DNA of 64,000 nt, from assembly GCA_010093605.1 (NCBI GenBank), contig MU004193.1, positions 504,438 to 568,437 of the forward strand. Direction: 5' to 3'. The translations under genes were made by a program, and so were the position numbers. Position 1 is the stretch's first letter; each line of letters opens with the position of its first letter. The DNA comes from Lophium mytilinum. Its lineage: Eukaryota; Ascomycota; Dothideomycetes; Mytilinidiales; Mytilinidiaceae. The notes under the pieces are model-generated. The model was not told the origin of the DNA. It saw only the letters and a program-made list of their open reading frames with translations, and did not search any database. Of the stretch, positions 43,212-55,019 are shown in pieces.

Positions 43212-43989
43212 GAACTACGGGGCAGGCGTCAAGGGGAAACGGGACGGAGTATTACGGAGCGGTTCATCTCCACGGTACTTGACACGTACGGAGTTATTGG
43301 TCTTTGGCAAATGATGGCATGGTTTGAGAAAAGCCTCATCAGAGACCTATTATACGTCCATACCACCAATGTGAGCATTTCATGATGCGTACAAGATCAT
43401 GCACATAATGGAAGTACACCAAGTTGAGATAGAATACTCCTATCAAGCCATCATGTTTCTATAGCTCATCGTGAGGTATTGGGAGCCGTGGTGCGCAGTG
43501 AAAGGTGGTTGGGGGAGAAAGTCAGAAAGTGTTGAAAATTAGGGGCTTATAGCTAAAATAATTATAGTGACATAGTACAAAAGGATCAGACCTTGTATGG
43601 ATCAGATGGCCTATCATATCCACGTGCGGAACATGGCTGGACGCTGAGTCGAGGTTCGAGTCCCACACGGACTTCTCCTTTTTGCTTCTCTTTTTTAGGC
43701 GGCTATGGATCCCCTACAATTCACTAAGCTAAAGATGTGAGAGGGCCGAACGACAAGTCACGTGACGGCCGGTAGCGCTTTGCAGACGTGAATTCCCGGA
43801 CTGGAGCCTTACCTCGCAGAATCACTCAAGGAAGTATATAAAGCCTAGAGGCCCCCCGTACATTCTTCTTTCGCAATACAAACACTCAACAAGTACCACC
43901 CACCACCCACCACCCACCACCCACCACATACCACCAATCCACTATCTCCTCGATCGTTTCTAGACACTAGGCTATATAGCAGGGAAGCT
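43212..43989. other. Intergenic region with a CCACCCA microsatellite
   Basis: The sequence contains a TCACGTGA palindrome (43758-43765) and, at about 43896-43930, four to five copies of the 7-bp unit CCACCCA in the leader of the next gene. A GGTTCGAGTCC box at 43653-43663 followed by a T-run resembles a pol III internal promoter, but no tRNA cloverleaf forms. Confidence 0.55.
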
Positions 43990-44108
43990 ATGACTATGGT
44001 AAGTAATGGCAACGCCTACTCCTCGAGACCCCATCTGTTTCTTTCTAAACTACTCGCTAACGCACCTCCCAGTGTCCACTTCTCGCACTCCCGCGGGAGA
44101 TCCGCGAC

Positions 44109-44777
44109 ATGATCTGGGGCCTCGCTCTCCAGGAGGCCCAACTCGAGCTACCACCCCTCGAAGGTAAAGCCCAAGATTATGACAAAGCGCTTCCCATCAC
44201 CACTACCGGGAAGGCTTTCGGAGATGGTCTTCCTGCGCTTTGTCGCACTTCCAAGCAGCTCTTCGAAGAATCAACGCCGTTCTTCCTATCAAGAATAATG
44301 GTGACTTGCACAAGCGCAAGCGAGATTGAAGAACTACTACATTTCCTCGAAAAGATCCCAAACAACGAGGGCTTCAAAGCCATTCATCAGCTGCGGCTCG
44401 GTGGTAAAGACATGTTCTGCCGATGGCAGCATCGGCAGGGCGAGAACAAGGACTTCGCCGCCCTGAAGCGATTCCCGAAGCTGGAAGATGTCTTATTCGA
44501 TGTCAGGCAGTGCGGTCACGAGGAGCTGTTCTTGAGAGAAGGCGTGTGGTATTGCCGCTACGAGTCCGATCAGCCAAGGCTGATTGAACCCACATTCGAA
44601 AAGCTGGACCTGAATGGACTTTTCGAGTGCACTTCATTGAAGGCAGTTATCATAGTCAAGACTCACCATGTCGGCCTAGTCATCCATTGGGATGACTTTC
44701 ACGATCGTATGGCGCCCTGGATTCATAAGCAATTTGCGGATAAGGGTCTGGAGGTCTCAGTCATGAAGGTAGCATAG
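44109..44777 (+). CDS. LPRELRD-family (F-box/2EXR-like) protein, apparently frameshifted at its 5' end
   Basis: The open frame from 44109 encodes 222 aa starting MIWGLALQEAQLELPP. By analogy with the paralogue at 45612, the gene should start at 43990 (ATG ACT ATG, then a 73-nt intron ending CTCCCAG) and read CPLLALPREI-RDMIW. That upstream part is present but one frame away, because GAGATTCCGCGAC has one base more than the motif needs. The body matches the paralogue: LCRTSKQLFEE, LRLGGKDMFCRW, LEKLDLNGLFECTSLKAV-like stretches. Members of this family have a short N-terminal LPRELRD motif resembling an F-box or 2EXR start and an unknown body. Either translation starts at 44109, the gene is decaying, or the assembly has a 1-base error. 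Confidence 0.6.
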   Translation: MIWGLALQEAQLELPPLEGKAQDYDKALPITTTGKAFGDGLPALCRTSKQLFEESTPFFLSRIMVTCTSASEIEELLHFLEKIPNNEGFKAIHQLRLGGKDMFCRWQHRQGENKDFAALKRFPKLEDVLFDVRQCGHEELFLREGVWYCRYESDQPRLIEPTFEKLDLNGLFECTSLKAVIIVKTHHVGLVIHWDDFHDRMAPWIHKQFADKGLEVSVMKVA

Positions 44778-45611
44778 AAGGACTGAAAATTCTTGCGGGA
44801 ATCTTACGGATTTGGTGCGTTCTGGCCTCCGAGCAAGGGCGTCTCTCGATGGAGTTGAGGTCGGCAATAGTCCCCAATTAGTGCTCGCCTAAACAGCAAT
44901 GGGCCCCTAGAATATGTGAGTTTGGGCATCCACCATTGACTCTTGGCAACGTGTATGCGCATGCAGTGTTGTACCTCAAACTCGTGCATACTCGTCCAGT
45001 ACAGCATAGGCTGTGCCCAAGGCGTTTCGAGAATATGGGAATTATGCATGCTTGATAAACACCACTATTAGGAGTAAATTAGGAGCTTACTAACCTGCCT
45101 ACTAACAGACAGTTTGATATTCATTCTGTAAGACTATACATCGTGTTCGAGTTGCCCAAAGCTGTTCCAATGTAAAACGCCAAACAATATCTAATGGAAC
45201 AAGCGTCCGAGACAAACCGATCTGTGGTCTATATTAGATCAATCAACCTTCTCCTAGAAAAGAATATGGGTTCCTGTATTTCAGCAAAAGCGCCGTATAG
45301 AAGAGCATAAGCTATGAAATCGAGGGAATATTGGTGGAGGCCCCTAACCAAAGATCTCAAGGAAGAGGTGTCCTAAGTATCTACGTTATTCGCCATGTAA
45401 TCGAACCTTATTCTTAAGATTAGTTCACTGGACGGGGCATCTGTAGGAGATCTTACGTGAATATAAGCCCAGATTTTCCCTCTTATACTTTACATACGCT
45501 CACACACACCTTCTAAGCACCACACACCTCTCCATCAAACACACCACCCATTCCCAGCGCCTTCCTAGCTCTTTCCCACTCCACTTTATCCCAATAGTCC
45601 ATCGACTCACC
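44778..45611. other. Intergenic region between LPRELRD paralogues
   Basis: At about 45056-45120 there is a degenerate single unit of the dispersed repeat family (AACACCACTATTAGGAGTA.., then ..CAGACAGTTTGATATT). The remainder is noncoding; the last 100 bases are C-rich leader for the next gene. Confidence 0.55.
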
Positions 45612-46645
45612 ATGAACCCCAACGGCCAAGTACGTGCTCGCCAACTCCGCACACTCCACACTCCGCTAATCCCCTACCCCAGCCCTCCCTCCTCTCCCTC
45701 CCACGCGAGCTCCGAGACATAATCTACGACCTCGTCTTGCCCACAGAAGAGAAACCCCAAGCGGTCAGCATTCCAGGAGACGACGGCGGACTGAGCGGTG
45801 TCTATTACGGCAAAGCCGTAGGCGAAGACCCCACCTGGACACTGAGCAATGCCGCCATCCTCGCCATTCTCAGACGCTACAGCTTTCACGCAATGAACAG
45901 CTACTTCCCCACCGCCGATCCCGCTACACCCAACACTAAAAAGAGCAAATCGGACGAAAACCCGAAGCTAGAAATCAAGCTCACCCCCAACAGGTCCATC
46001 GCGGACCACTTCCCACCCCTATGCAACGTCTCCAAGCAGCTGCGGGAAGAGACCACATATAGTATCCTCCGCGGCCGCACCCTGGTCCTAAAGAGCGGCA
46101 GGGACATCGCCGCCTTAACCGGCTATTTCGACAGCGTGACTGACAGCGCTGCATTCGCCGCGATCCGCCACATTCACCTCGGTGGAAACAACATCGTCTA
46201 CCGCTGGCTCGACCGCGGGTTCACGGATGGTCCAGGAGCTTCGAACCCCGACTTCGCGTTTCTTGCACGCTGCCCGCAGCTCGAGTCCGTCACACTTGAC
46301 TTACGCACCTGTGTCTACGAACACCTTGTCGAGATGAATGCGGATGATTGGCTCGTTACCCGCGGCCCCGATAAGGCGATTGAGAAGCTGGATCTGAAGG
46401 GGCTGTTTGAGTGCCGTAGCTTGAAGGAAGTGCGCGTGCTGTATAAATGTAGGAAGTTCGAGCAATGGCAGGAGAGGCCGGAATACCATACTCCGCGGGT
46501 CAATTGGGATAAGTATGTCCCGAGCGATTTGATGGAATGGATGCAGAAGGGATTTGCGGAGCGAGGTCTGCAGGTGGAGGTGACGGCTGAGGCTTGGGAC
46601 GAGTATGGCCCGGGAGGTTGTAGGTGCGGAGTCACCGCTGTGTAG
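45612..46645 (+). CDS. LPRELRD-family (F-box/2EXR-like) protein
   Basis: Exon 1 is 45612-45629 (MNPNGQ). A 53-nt intron leads to exon 2, 45683-46645, giving 326 aa. The start PSLLSLPRELRDIIYDLVL is the family signature. The body has CNVSKQLREETTYSIL, HIHLGGNNIVYRW, LESVTLDLRTC and EKLDLKGLFECRSLKEVRVL, which align with the gene at 44.1 kb. The two are tandem paralogues about 0.8 kb apart, with this one carrying an extra insert (about 35-100). The LPRELRD motif is related in appearance to F-box or 2EXR N-termini, so a role in recognition of substrates or partners is possible but unproven. There is no signal peptide or membrane segment. Confidence 0.8.
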
Positions 46646-46735
46646 TGGTCCATTGGCTGAAGCGCATGGCACTAGGCTGCTGGTTTTGACAGAGGCACGA
46701 GGAGATGTAGCTGGCTGCGATTCTGGCTGAGGTGC

Positions 46736-49700
46736 TCAAGTATTCGGACTGCGAGGTTGATAAAGTGAAGCTCCAGAATTTCGCATGGGCGGAGAGCCTG
46801 CAGACGCGAGGCTATCGATTCTCTGAAAGCGCTCGGAGCTACTAGAGGCGATAGAGCGCCTGGGTAGTGCGAACGACTGCGATGATGTCGCAGCTTTTAG
46901 TTCTTCGAGTACGTTCAGGAATTCTAGTCGGTCTAAACCATCGTCCGTAAGCAAAGATAACTGTGAGAGCGTGAAGACTTACGTCGACTATCTTGGAATG
47001 TTAGACCAATCTCAGAGTGGTCTTCTTGTTTCTCGTGATGGTGCCGGGAGCTTTTTAGCTCCTTTGTAGAAGCCTGCGGTTGGATCGCTGTCATGGTGCT
47101 AATGTCGAGAAGCGAGCCACGGAGTCTATTAGATATAGTCAAAGTAGCGTCTGCCGTCGAGGAAGTCGAGATGCTCGTCATTTGGTTTACTATGAAGTCG
47201 TGAGTTTTGGCGCTCAGCATATGTAAAGGAACCAACATACTAGTGGCGGTGGTCCACAGCTTTTCGCCCTCGGCGTGGTTTCGAAAGGTTATCTGAGCTA
47301 ACTTGCGTCTGCTTGAAGGAGTATTTACAATTTTCTCCCACAGAAGTACGTCCGATGGACCGTGCCTCTTGGAACCAAGGCGCCGGTTGCGAGATTTACT
47401 TCTAGGTATGGTGGCGAAGTATTTCAAAGTCCAGCCAGTTAGCGCGAAGAGGAAGCTAACAATACCTATACTTGTGTTAGCTACTATGACGAAACCAATA
47501 GCTTCAATACTCACCAGCTGTTAGATAAGGCAGAGTTGGGATAGATCCCAGGGGAAAAGCCACATTCAAAGAGGTCTTGAGCTGTTTCGCTTCCTTGAAA
47601 CGCCCTACTTTATCGTGATCGACAGCAGGCTCCCCTCGAACGTCGGAGTGATAAGTCGGCGTAGCTACGTTGCCTAACGTTAGGCTCATTTGATAGTCGC
47701 GATCCGGTGCGCGAGGATCACCCTCGGCGTCGTATCCATTAAGATGTAAGTCCAGCTCCTTGTACCGAATGTAAAGCTTGGACGTATTGAAACCAGAGGG
47801 TGTATGGGTGGTAATGATTGCTATTCGATAATCAAGTATTCGGGAGGCGGCTACCTTTCTGCCTATATCGTAAACTCGAGCTTCTTGGAATGGTGATATC
47901 TCGATGTCCACACCGCTCCGGACAATGACGCCATCTTCAACGGGGAATCGCAAACGATTGATGAATTTGGAAACATCTTGGATGATTAGTCGACGGCATT
48001 TGCCAATGAAAGGAGATCCTTACCGATGCGATCCGCGAAAGTCAGTGTTAATGTGTTATTGGGATGAAGCGGGTCATAGATCTAAGAATGTTAATAGCGT
48101 ATTAGAGTGGAAGAGGATCTCAAAGGACGAGGTGCATACCCAATTGTACTGTTCGCCATAGTTGTCTGAAATATGTTAGTCAACTCTAGGTGGGAATGGT
48201 GGAGATCGACTAGAGATTGCGTCTTACCGGTAGTCTCCCGTTTCATCTGATTGCAATCCGACCACGAGATCGTGACTTGATCGCCGTCGACTCGGTACGT
48301 AATATCTGCAAGCGGAAGCCCTATTTCATGTGATAAGAAAGAGTTCAACAGGATGGAGGCCATGATAAACATACAAAAAGAATGGCAATGCTTTCTTGCG
48401 GGAACTCCGGTCGAATAGTTTACGACAAGTCGTCGTGTCACCCACTCTATTTTTGGCATCTGTGTTTGGTTTTTTGAACCATTGTTATGGTCACCTTCTG
48501 GATCTCTCGCAGGAGTTTCATAGATTTGTACTCGAGATTCTGGTACCTCGCATCGTGCGCAGACATCTGTTGCAGCGTCATTCCCGTCATTCTTCAAGAA
48601 AGAGGTGATAACCGCGTTAAAAATGTGCTGCTCTTCAGATTGTGGAGCACATAGACATTTTGTCTCAAGCCCTGCTGGTGGCGAATTCGGGGAAAAGGGA
48701 AATGAAGTGGCTGAGTCCATTGGCGGCGATATGGATTGGGGTTGCGATGCTCTCGAGCTTTGGCGAGAAACTGTAGACCCACGAGCTGAAGATGTCATTG
48801 TAGCATCAGCGCTAAGACGAATGGGCGCTGAAGTGATAGTAACTGAATTCTTTTCACTTCCGCCACGAGAGCGACTCGAAGCTCTTGGAGATACCGATCG
48901 CTCCCGAGATGATGGGCTGGTAGGTGAGATAGAGCTTGGGTTTCTGGCGGCATCTGAGAAGCCTAAGGCTGTGCCGAGACTGGCTTGTGATATCCCTAGG
49001 CCAGGGTTCCATGACCTAGAACTTTGAGGTGTGTTCTCGGAAACAACGCTATCGAATCTTGTACAGCACGGTCCGATGAAGGATTCCAGCGGCGTTCGCC
49101 CGTGCGCGTGCTGGTGGATCATATTCAAGACCCTTTGAGCGGTGGGTCTCTTCTCGGGATCTTCTTGAATCTGAAAGAGCGTAAGAACGTATATTGACGG
49201 TTGGTTGAGCATTGCGATAGCTCTGTGTACATTCATTTGAAACTGCTGGGGCTGATCCGATAAACTTCCCAAATTAATCCTTTGCGTAGGGCAACTCTGC
49301 ACAAATAGTCTAAGACGCATCTGAAGAGGCCCACAAAGGTAGCAGGCTGGCAGTATTGGTTGAGATCCTTCATACCCAAAATATGAAAATGTATTCGACG
49401 CTATATCCAGTGAAAACAAGTACATACGTACACTTTATGTTATAGAAATAAGAGAAAGGAAAAAAAAACATACCATCATGGTTATCCACTCGAGCGGGGC
49501 GTCATCAGGTGAGCCGTTTCGAATTTCTTTGAGCCACAGCTTGATCTCTTTTGGAGCACTCCAAAACCCTTGCGTACTCGTCCCTTCGCTGGCTCGTGAC
49601 AAGAACTCGTTCATATCGTCAAGAGCATAGCCTTTGATGATGGTAATTAATTCCAGGAAAACAGTACCCAGAGACCAGATATCGGAAGATTCGTTCCTAC

Positions 49701-50676
49701 TACCCTGACCGATGACCTCGGGCGCACAGTACTTTTGTGTATAGCGAAATACATTGCCTTCGGTTGTGCTGCGTCCATCTGTTGACCAGTCTCGCGATAT
49801 ACCGAAGTCGCACAAGTATATGCGTCCTCCGCCGCTGATCAGGACGTTTCCCGGTTTGATATCTTTGTGTCGCACTTGATGATCATGCAAGTAAGAGATT
49901 GCGTCAGCCAAACAGCCAAAGGCAGCTCCGAGACATGAGATTTCTTCGGTTGGAAGAGGATGTTCTCTGTCCTGGCACATCAGGACATCTTTCAAGACTT
50001 GGTCGGCAACGGGATGCAGGATCAGAGAGAATGAGTCGAGATCTGTATAGCTACCCACACAACTGACTAGATGCTTATGGCGCACACGTTGCAGAACATT
50101 GAGCTCTTGTTCGAATTCAACCAGTTGATGCCGCTGTTCCTCGAAGGTTCTGCCACGAGCTATGCGCTTGCAGGCAAAGTACTTGCCTGTCAGTTTGTGC
50201 CGTACTCGTCCTACTCGAGCAGAACCGCCGTGGCCGAGTTCTCCCAGCTGTTCGAAATAAAAGCTGCTTTGGTGGATGTATCGGTGGGTATGGACGCCAG
50301 AGAAGAAGTTGGATTCGTTCATAAGCTCTGGTCTGGACAGGACATGAGGCTGCAGACGTCGAAACTCTTTTATGTCCAGACCGCTTGTCGCGAGAGGTGG
50401 TCCGTACAAGTAGCGGTTCGATAGAGGTAGCCATACGTCTCCAATCTGCTCACGACCAAATAGAAGAAAGACGCTGTCGTCCTCGACGTAGCCGAGCATC
50501 CGTAAAAGAGTATAAGTCCTGGGGTTGCGGCTCCAATTTTGAAGAATAACATCAGGGTGCTGAGCCAGGAGACCCTTGATTTCTAGGAATAAGGCGTCGT
50601 CTATGAACTGTGGGGGGTCCCGGGGGATCCTGTGGGTGAGGGAGTCCCCAATATCTTCGCGGGCATGGTCGTCCAT
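46736..50676 (-). CDS. Ser/Thr protein kinase with long C-terminal region and membrane segment
   Basis: Eight exons on the minus strand: 49474-50676, 48375-49170, 48228-48320, 48140-48165, 48024-48081, 47515-47976, 46983-47465 and 46736-46932. They sum to 3318 nt (1105 aa) with every phase closing. An N-terminal module (about 26-90, FLEIKGLL.., NPRTYTLLRML.., IGDVWLPL) precedes the kinase domain: glycine loop LGHGGSARVG (147-156), Lys170, catalytic HKD 270-272 with KPGNVLI, DFG 290-292 and APE 318-320. The HRD arginine is Lys. The kinase ends in EDPEKRPTAQRVL, across a 303-nt intron. A Ser-rich linker leads to a beta-rich unknown domain (TRRLVVNY, VTISWSDCNQMKRET, NTLTLTFADRI). A hydrophobic segment, TAGIVSFLFALTGWTLKYF, follows. 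I know of similar kinase-plus-unknown-domain proteins in Pezizomycotina but no function. Confidence 0.85.
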
Positions 50677-51347
50677 GTCTTCGTCGGCGTCTTGGGATGT
50701 TCAGCCGGTTGTGCTGGCAGTTGAACATCAGGCAAGGTCTCTTACTCCGGTGTTGAGGATAATTGAACATGAATGAGGTTCTCCCCGGGGCCCATCTTGT
50801 GACTCTCGAGGCGATGGGGGGAGGAGGCTATGCGCGCTGTGGCGGTCGCAATGTTGTAGCCTCACTGAACGCATGCGTGTCCCCGCAGCACGGAATCAAC
50901 AGGGATGACAGCAGGCTGTGCTAGCAAGGGGCACCCAAGATTTAGTGTACCCAGGAATGCACACCACATAGCTCGTGTTTGACAAACCGCCACCGACGCC
51001 AATCACCTGCCGCGCTCACCAGATACGCTCACCGGTGGGAAGAAGGCATAGGTCGAAAGCTCAAGTGGTTCCGACCGAGCTGACAGCACGTGAGCGGGAA
51101 CTGCTGGGGCTGCATACGATTCGCCCAGCCCTATCGAGGGCGAGGATGTCGAAAGTAGGCTAATGGTTGCCTGCATCCTAAGCAGGTCGTACTAGGGGGC
51201 TGTATCCCGCAAGGCATACTCCGCCCTGTCTTGGACCCAATCCAATAGAGTACTGGTTGATTCCCTTGGTGATTATAGCTAATAAGCGTTAACGTCCCCT
51301 ACACCGAGCGTGCAAACAGACGTTGAACTTCCCACGTTGATGCCAGC
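50677..51347. other. Divergent intergenic region kinase / MFS transporter
   Basis: Shared upstream region of two divergent genes. Only short chance frames occur. No repeat or defined site was recognised. Confidence 0.5.
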
Positions 51348-54012
51348 ATGCGTCCCCACAACTCAGATCCCGAAGGAGCCGGCAAGCCAGGGGGCAGCGG
51401 GGAGCGACCGGACCGTGTGCTAGCGCAGCCGTTCTCGGGATGGACCCACAAAACCATGACCGACAGCATCGACGACTTCTTGAGAGAGTCGGAGCTGGAC
51501 GACTATGCCCACTACATCCGCAAAGGTGCTTTTCTAGCACAGTCCAAGGCTGCGTTCCCCAAAGACCGAGAGCGATCCGACGGCCTTACTTTGAAGCCTA
51601 TCGAACGGCAGTATCTTGATCTAGAGTACAGCACCAGGAAAATCGACACTTTCAAGCAACCATGGAGACTTTATATCCTCATAGCCTGCTGCTCAGTTGG
51701 TGCCGCTGTTCAGGGCATGGATGAAACCGCTGTCAATGCAGGTAAGCTCCATAGCATAGAGACAGACATCTCAGAGTTATCCCATAGTGTAAACGGATTG
51801 CTGACGCAGTTCAATCAGCCCAGATCTACTATCAAAAAGCCTTCGGTATCTCCGGTAAAGATGGCTGGATAGGCCTACTCAATGGTGCTCCATATCTATG
51901 CTGTGCACTGTCCTGCTGGTAGGCCTTCTGCGTCTATGGCAACTAGTACGCTAACCCCCCTCAGGCTCAATTATCCTCTGAACAGATTATTGGATCGTCG
52001 AGGCGTCATATTCTTGACTTGTTTCATAAGTTCTGCAACCTGTCTTGGTCAAGCGTTCCCCCAAACATGGAAGGTACTTCGCCACAACTCACCTCGTGCT
52101 TTTACCTTCTCTTTTCGCTCAATCCCTAACCTTCATAGCAACTATTTCTTGCCAGATTTCTACTTGGATTCGGCATTGGACCAAAGAGGTGAGCGATTTT
52201 CGCATCACTAGCGGAAGACATCTAGCTAAGATCTTATTGCAGCGCTACGATTCCGATCTATGCTGCAGAATGTGCTCCGGCGAATATCCGTGGTGCTCTG
52301 GTCATGATGTGGCAGATGTGGACTGCGTTTGGTTAGTCATTTCCAGGCCTTCGCTCTCCGAACGCGCTATTCTAATGCTTTGTAGGGATAATGCTAGGAT
52401 ATATTGCGGGTGTAGTCCTGGCTGGTGTTAGGGACGGCAACAATCCGGAAATATGCATTGTCGACCCAAGCAATCCCAAATACGACCGATCAATGCTATT
52501 GACCGCACAATGCAGCTTAAATTGGCGACTGATGCTTGCCAGTCCGGTAAAAAAAAGGACCTCAATGTATGCATTTTCTAGCAAGCTGACATTTTGTAGA
52601 TGGTATTGCCGCTGATCGTTGTGGCTTACGTCTACTGCCTGCCCGAGTCACCTCGATGGCTTCTAATGAGAGCACGACAAGGGAACAAAGCCAAATACGA
52701 AGAGGCTTTCCTGTCGTTATGCAAGGTATGCTTCAGGATACTCCACAAGCATTATGTAACTCCGCATCTGACTCTGGTTCCAGCTTCGTCACACCAAACT
52801 GCAAGCCGGACGAGATCTATTCCTAATCAACCATCTCCTCAAAGGCGAAGAAGACATCACGAAGACCAATAAGCCGTTTACTGAGCTGTTCACGTTAGGA
52901 CGCAATCGCAGAGCTCTTACGGCTAGCGTCATCGTAATGTTTCTTCAGCAGGTAGATAACCTACCAACCCTTCAGTTCTCCTCTTACTCAACACTCTTTA
53001 GTTTTGTGGCGTAAACGTCACGGCGTATTACTCCAGTTCCATTCTCGTACAAAACGCTGGTTTCAGTAATCGCAATGCTCTTCTGGTAAGCTGGCACGCT
53101 TCAAATCGTAGCAAATACAGTACAAATAAGTCGCAAATTGCTAATACGAACTGTATGACAGGTTTCAATGGGCTTTGGCATCATAAACTTTCTCTTTGCC
53201 ATTCCCGCTATCTGGACCATTGACACATTCGGCAGGTAATTGGCGCCAAGAACCATGCTCCCGCAGGCTTCAAGCTAATATCTTGGTCAGACGCAACTTA
53301 CTCCTCTCGACATTCCCTTTTATGGCTTTCTTTCAAATCCTTATGTGCATCGCATTTCGATTCCCAAAGGGCTCTAAGACTCAAACTGTAATAACAATCC
53401 TGGCCATGTATTTATTCGGCGTCGCCTACAGTCCCGGAGAAGGACCAGTGCCTTTCGTGAGCCTTGTCCAAATCATTCTTACTTGTGGGTCACTAACAGA
53501 CCATCTCAGGTCTACTCTGCTGAATCAATGCCCCTCTACAACCGTGACTTTGGTAAGCCACCTTCTCAGTCCTATAAAATTTTCAAGAACTAACAATAAA
53601 TGTAGGCATGGGCATCGTAACCTCCGTGCTTTGGTTCTTCAACTTCTTCCTTTCCATCACGTGGCCCAAATTCGTCACCGCCTTCACCGCATCCGGCGCT
53701 TTTGGCTGGTATGCTTGCTGGTGCGTGATCGGGTGGTGGATGATCCTCCTCTTTGTCCCCGAAACCAAAGACCTCACCCTCGAGCAACTCGATCAAGTCT
53801 TCCGAGTCTCCACGCGCGAGCATGCCGCCCATGGGCTTGCCCAACTCAGGTGGTTCATCCGGCGATATGTGTTCAGGAGGTGGGGGACCAAAAAGCCAAT
53901 TTTCATTCGCAAAGAGGATCCGGATGAGGTATATATGACAGGGAGGAGTGGGTATGAAGAGGTTCAAGAAGAGAAGACGGTTGGGACGTCGACAGGGGTG
54001 ATGATGCACTAG
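51348..54012 (+). CDS. MFS sugar/polyol (myo-inositol-type) transporter
   Basis: This is a proton-coupled or facilitative carrier of the plasma membrane (known for the family). Thirteen exons (51348-51741, 51819-51918, 51965-52073, 52139-52188, 52243-52331, 52386-52546, 52600-52725, 52784-52951, 53002-53085, 53162-53235, 53291-53456, 53510-53552 and 53606-54012) total 1971 nt, or 656 aa, all in phase. A cytosolic N-tail of about 100 residues precedes the first helix ([19 protein letters not shown]). Family motifs are [34 protein letters not shown] and [12 protein letters not shown]. The long tail and [18 protein letters not shown] are reminiscent of fungal inositol/polyol carriers, but the substrate cannot be told from sequence. 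Intron density is much higher than in its neighbours. Confidence 0.9.
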
Positions 54013-54170
54013 TTCGATAATGTGGGTCAAAGGCTACAGTACCACCTCTCTCGCGCTCTTTGGAAGTTTATATCTCGTTATCTCGTGCACTTTCCTTTGG
54101 CTCGACGCTATATCAGATACATCTGAATGGTCTTTGTTTTTCATTTCATGACCCTCACGTGACCGCTTCG

Positions 54171-54272
54171 AATTTTGCCAGGCGCATTTCAAACTTTGCC
54201 CGTCATAGCAAACTTTACCAGCCTCATTTTCAAACTTTACCCGACGCGTTTTCAAACTTTGGCACCTCTAGT
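54171..54272 (+). repeat. ~21-bp tandem repeat with core CAAACTTT
   Basis: Four to five units of about 19-22 bp share CAAACTTTGCC or CAAACTTTACC, followed by variable CG-containing sequence such as GACGCGTTTT. Spacing is irregular. Confidence 0.7.
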
Positions 54273-54344
54273 GTATGCGGAGCACGTAACCATACCAAAA
54301 CTCCATAAGTCTCACAGATTGTCCCTGCTTGGCTCAAATGCTGA

Positions 54345-54470
54345 TCGCTCGACACCGCTGTAGGGGGTTGTCTGATTGCTGAGCTGCCAGTTAATTAAGA
54401 GGCAGTATCAACTGCACTGCTTGAAACTCGACATCTGCCTAGATCTTTAAAATCCTGTTTTGTGACTTTC
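54345..54470 (+). repeat. Unit of the dispersed 36-kb repeat family
   Basis: Motifs GACACCGCTGTAGGGGGTTG, GATTGCTGAGCTGCCAGTTA and CTGCTTGAAACTCGACATC follow in the same order as in the 36-37 kb array. One degenerate copy is seen. Confidence 0.65.
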
Positions 54471-55019
54471 CTCGCAGTAGATATCTTTCTCTTCCCTCCT
54501 CTTATCCGCTCAAGCTATTGACCTAGCAAGTTTTAGTGATTTCTCTATATCTACACCTTTTCTAGAAGTTTCAAAAAGCTTATCAAATTTTTCAAAATGC
54601 TAGTGCTGTCTCATCTCAATCAGGGTCTTTTGAGTATGTTGAAGTACGAAAAAGACTTCCGAGCAGATATCACTGTAGGCAAGGGACGTATCCATTTCAC
54701 TAACCCAGCACGCCATAGTAACGAAACGCACGAATGCTACACACAACCCCCTCTAATGCAGCCTCTCTGGATCCGAATCCACCTCTATCTCCGATCCATT
54801 ATCCCTCCCCATATCGCGTATCAGCTGCTTATACATCCTCTAACTCAAGCGCGCTAGTTTTCCCCTTGGTACCTTGAGTTTCACAACCAAAGATCTCCGC
54901 GGTTCCTGTCCCTGCTCCGCAATCTCATTCTGCGCCTCTCTCAAGGGCCTGGGTTCTACGCCTGGCCGGCCCCACGATGACCTCATATCCGGCCTCGCTG
55001 AGCTCTCCGCCGGGGGACT

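Larger units (their letters stand above)
54013..55019. other. Intergenic region with repeat fragments
   Basis: It contains a short tandem repeat (54171-54272) and a dispersed-family unit (about 54345-54470), described separately. The rest has only chance frames, the longest at 54597-54857 without family resemblance. Confidence 0.5.

Noticed and set aside
43590-43690. Possible tRNA or SINE: GGTTCGAGTCC B-box followed by a T-run
   Set aside because: The T-stem has only two pairs and the acceptor ends do not match; no cloverleaf could be drawn. Kept only as a note.
44050-45611. The two LPRELRD genes as one gene
   Set aside because: Each has its own start, intron and stop, and they align to each other as full paralogues.
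54597-54857. 86-codon plus-strand frame
   Set aside because: No signal peptide or family features; lies in repeat-rich noncoding sequence.
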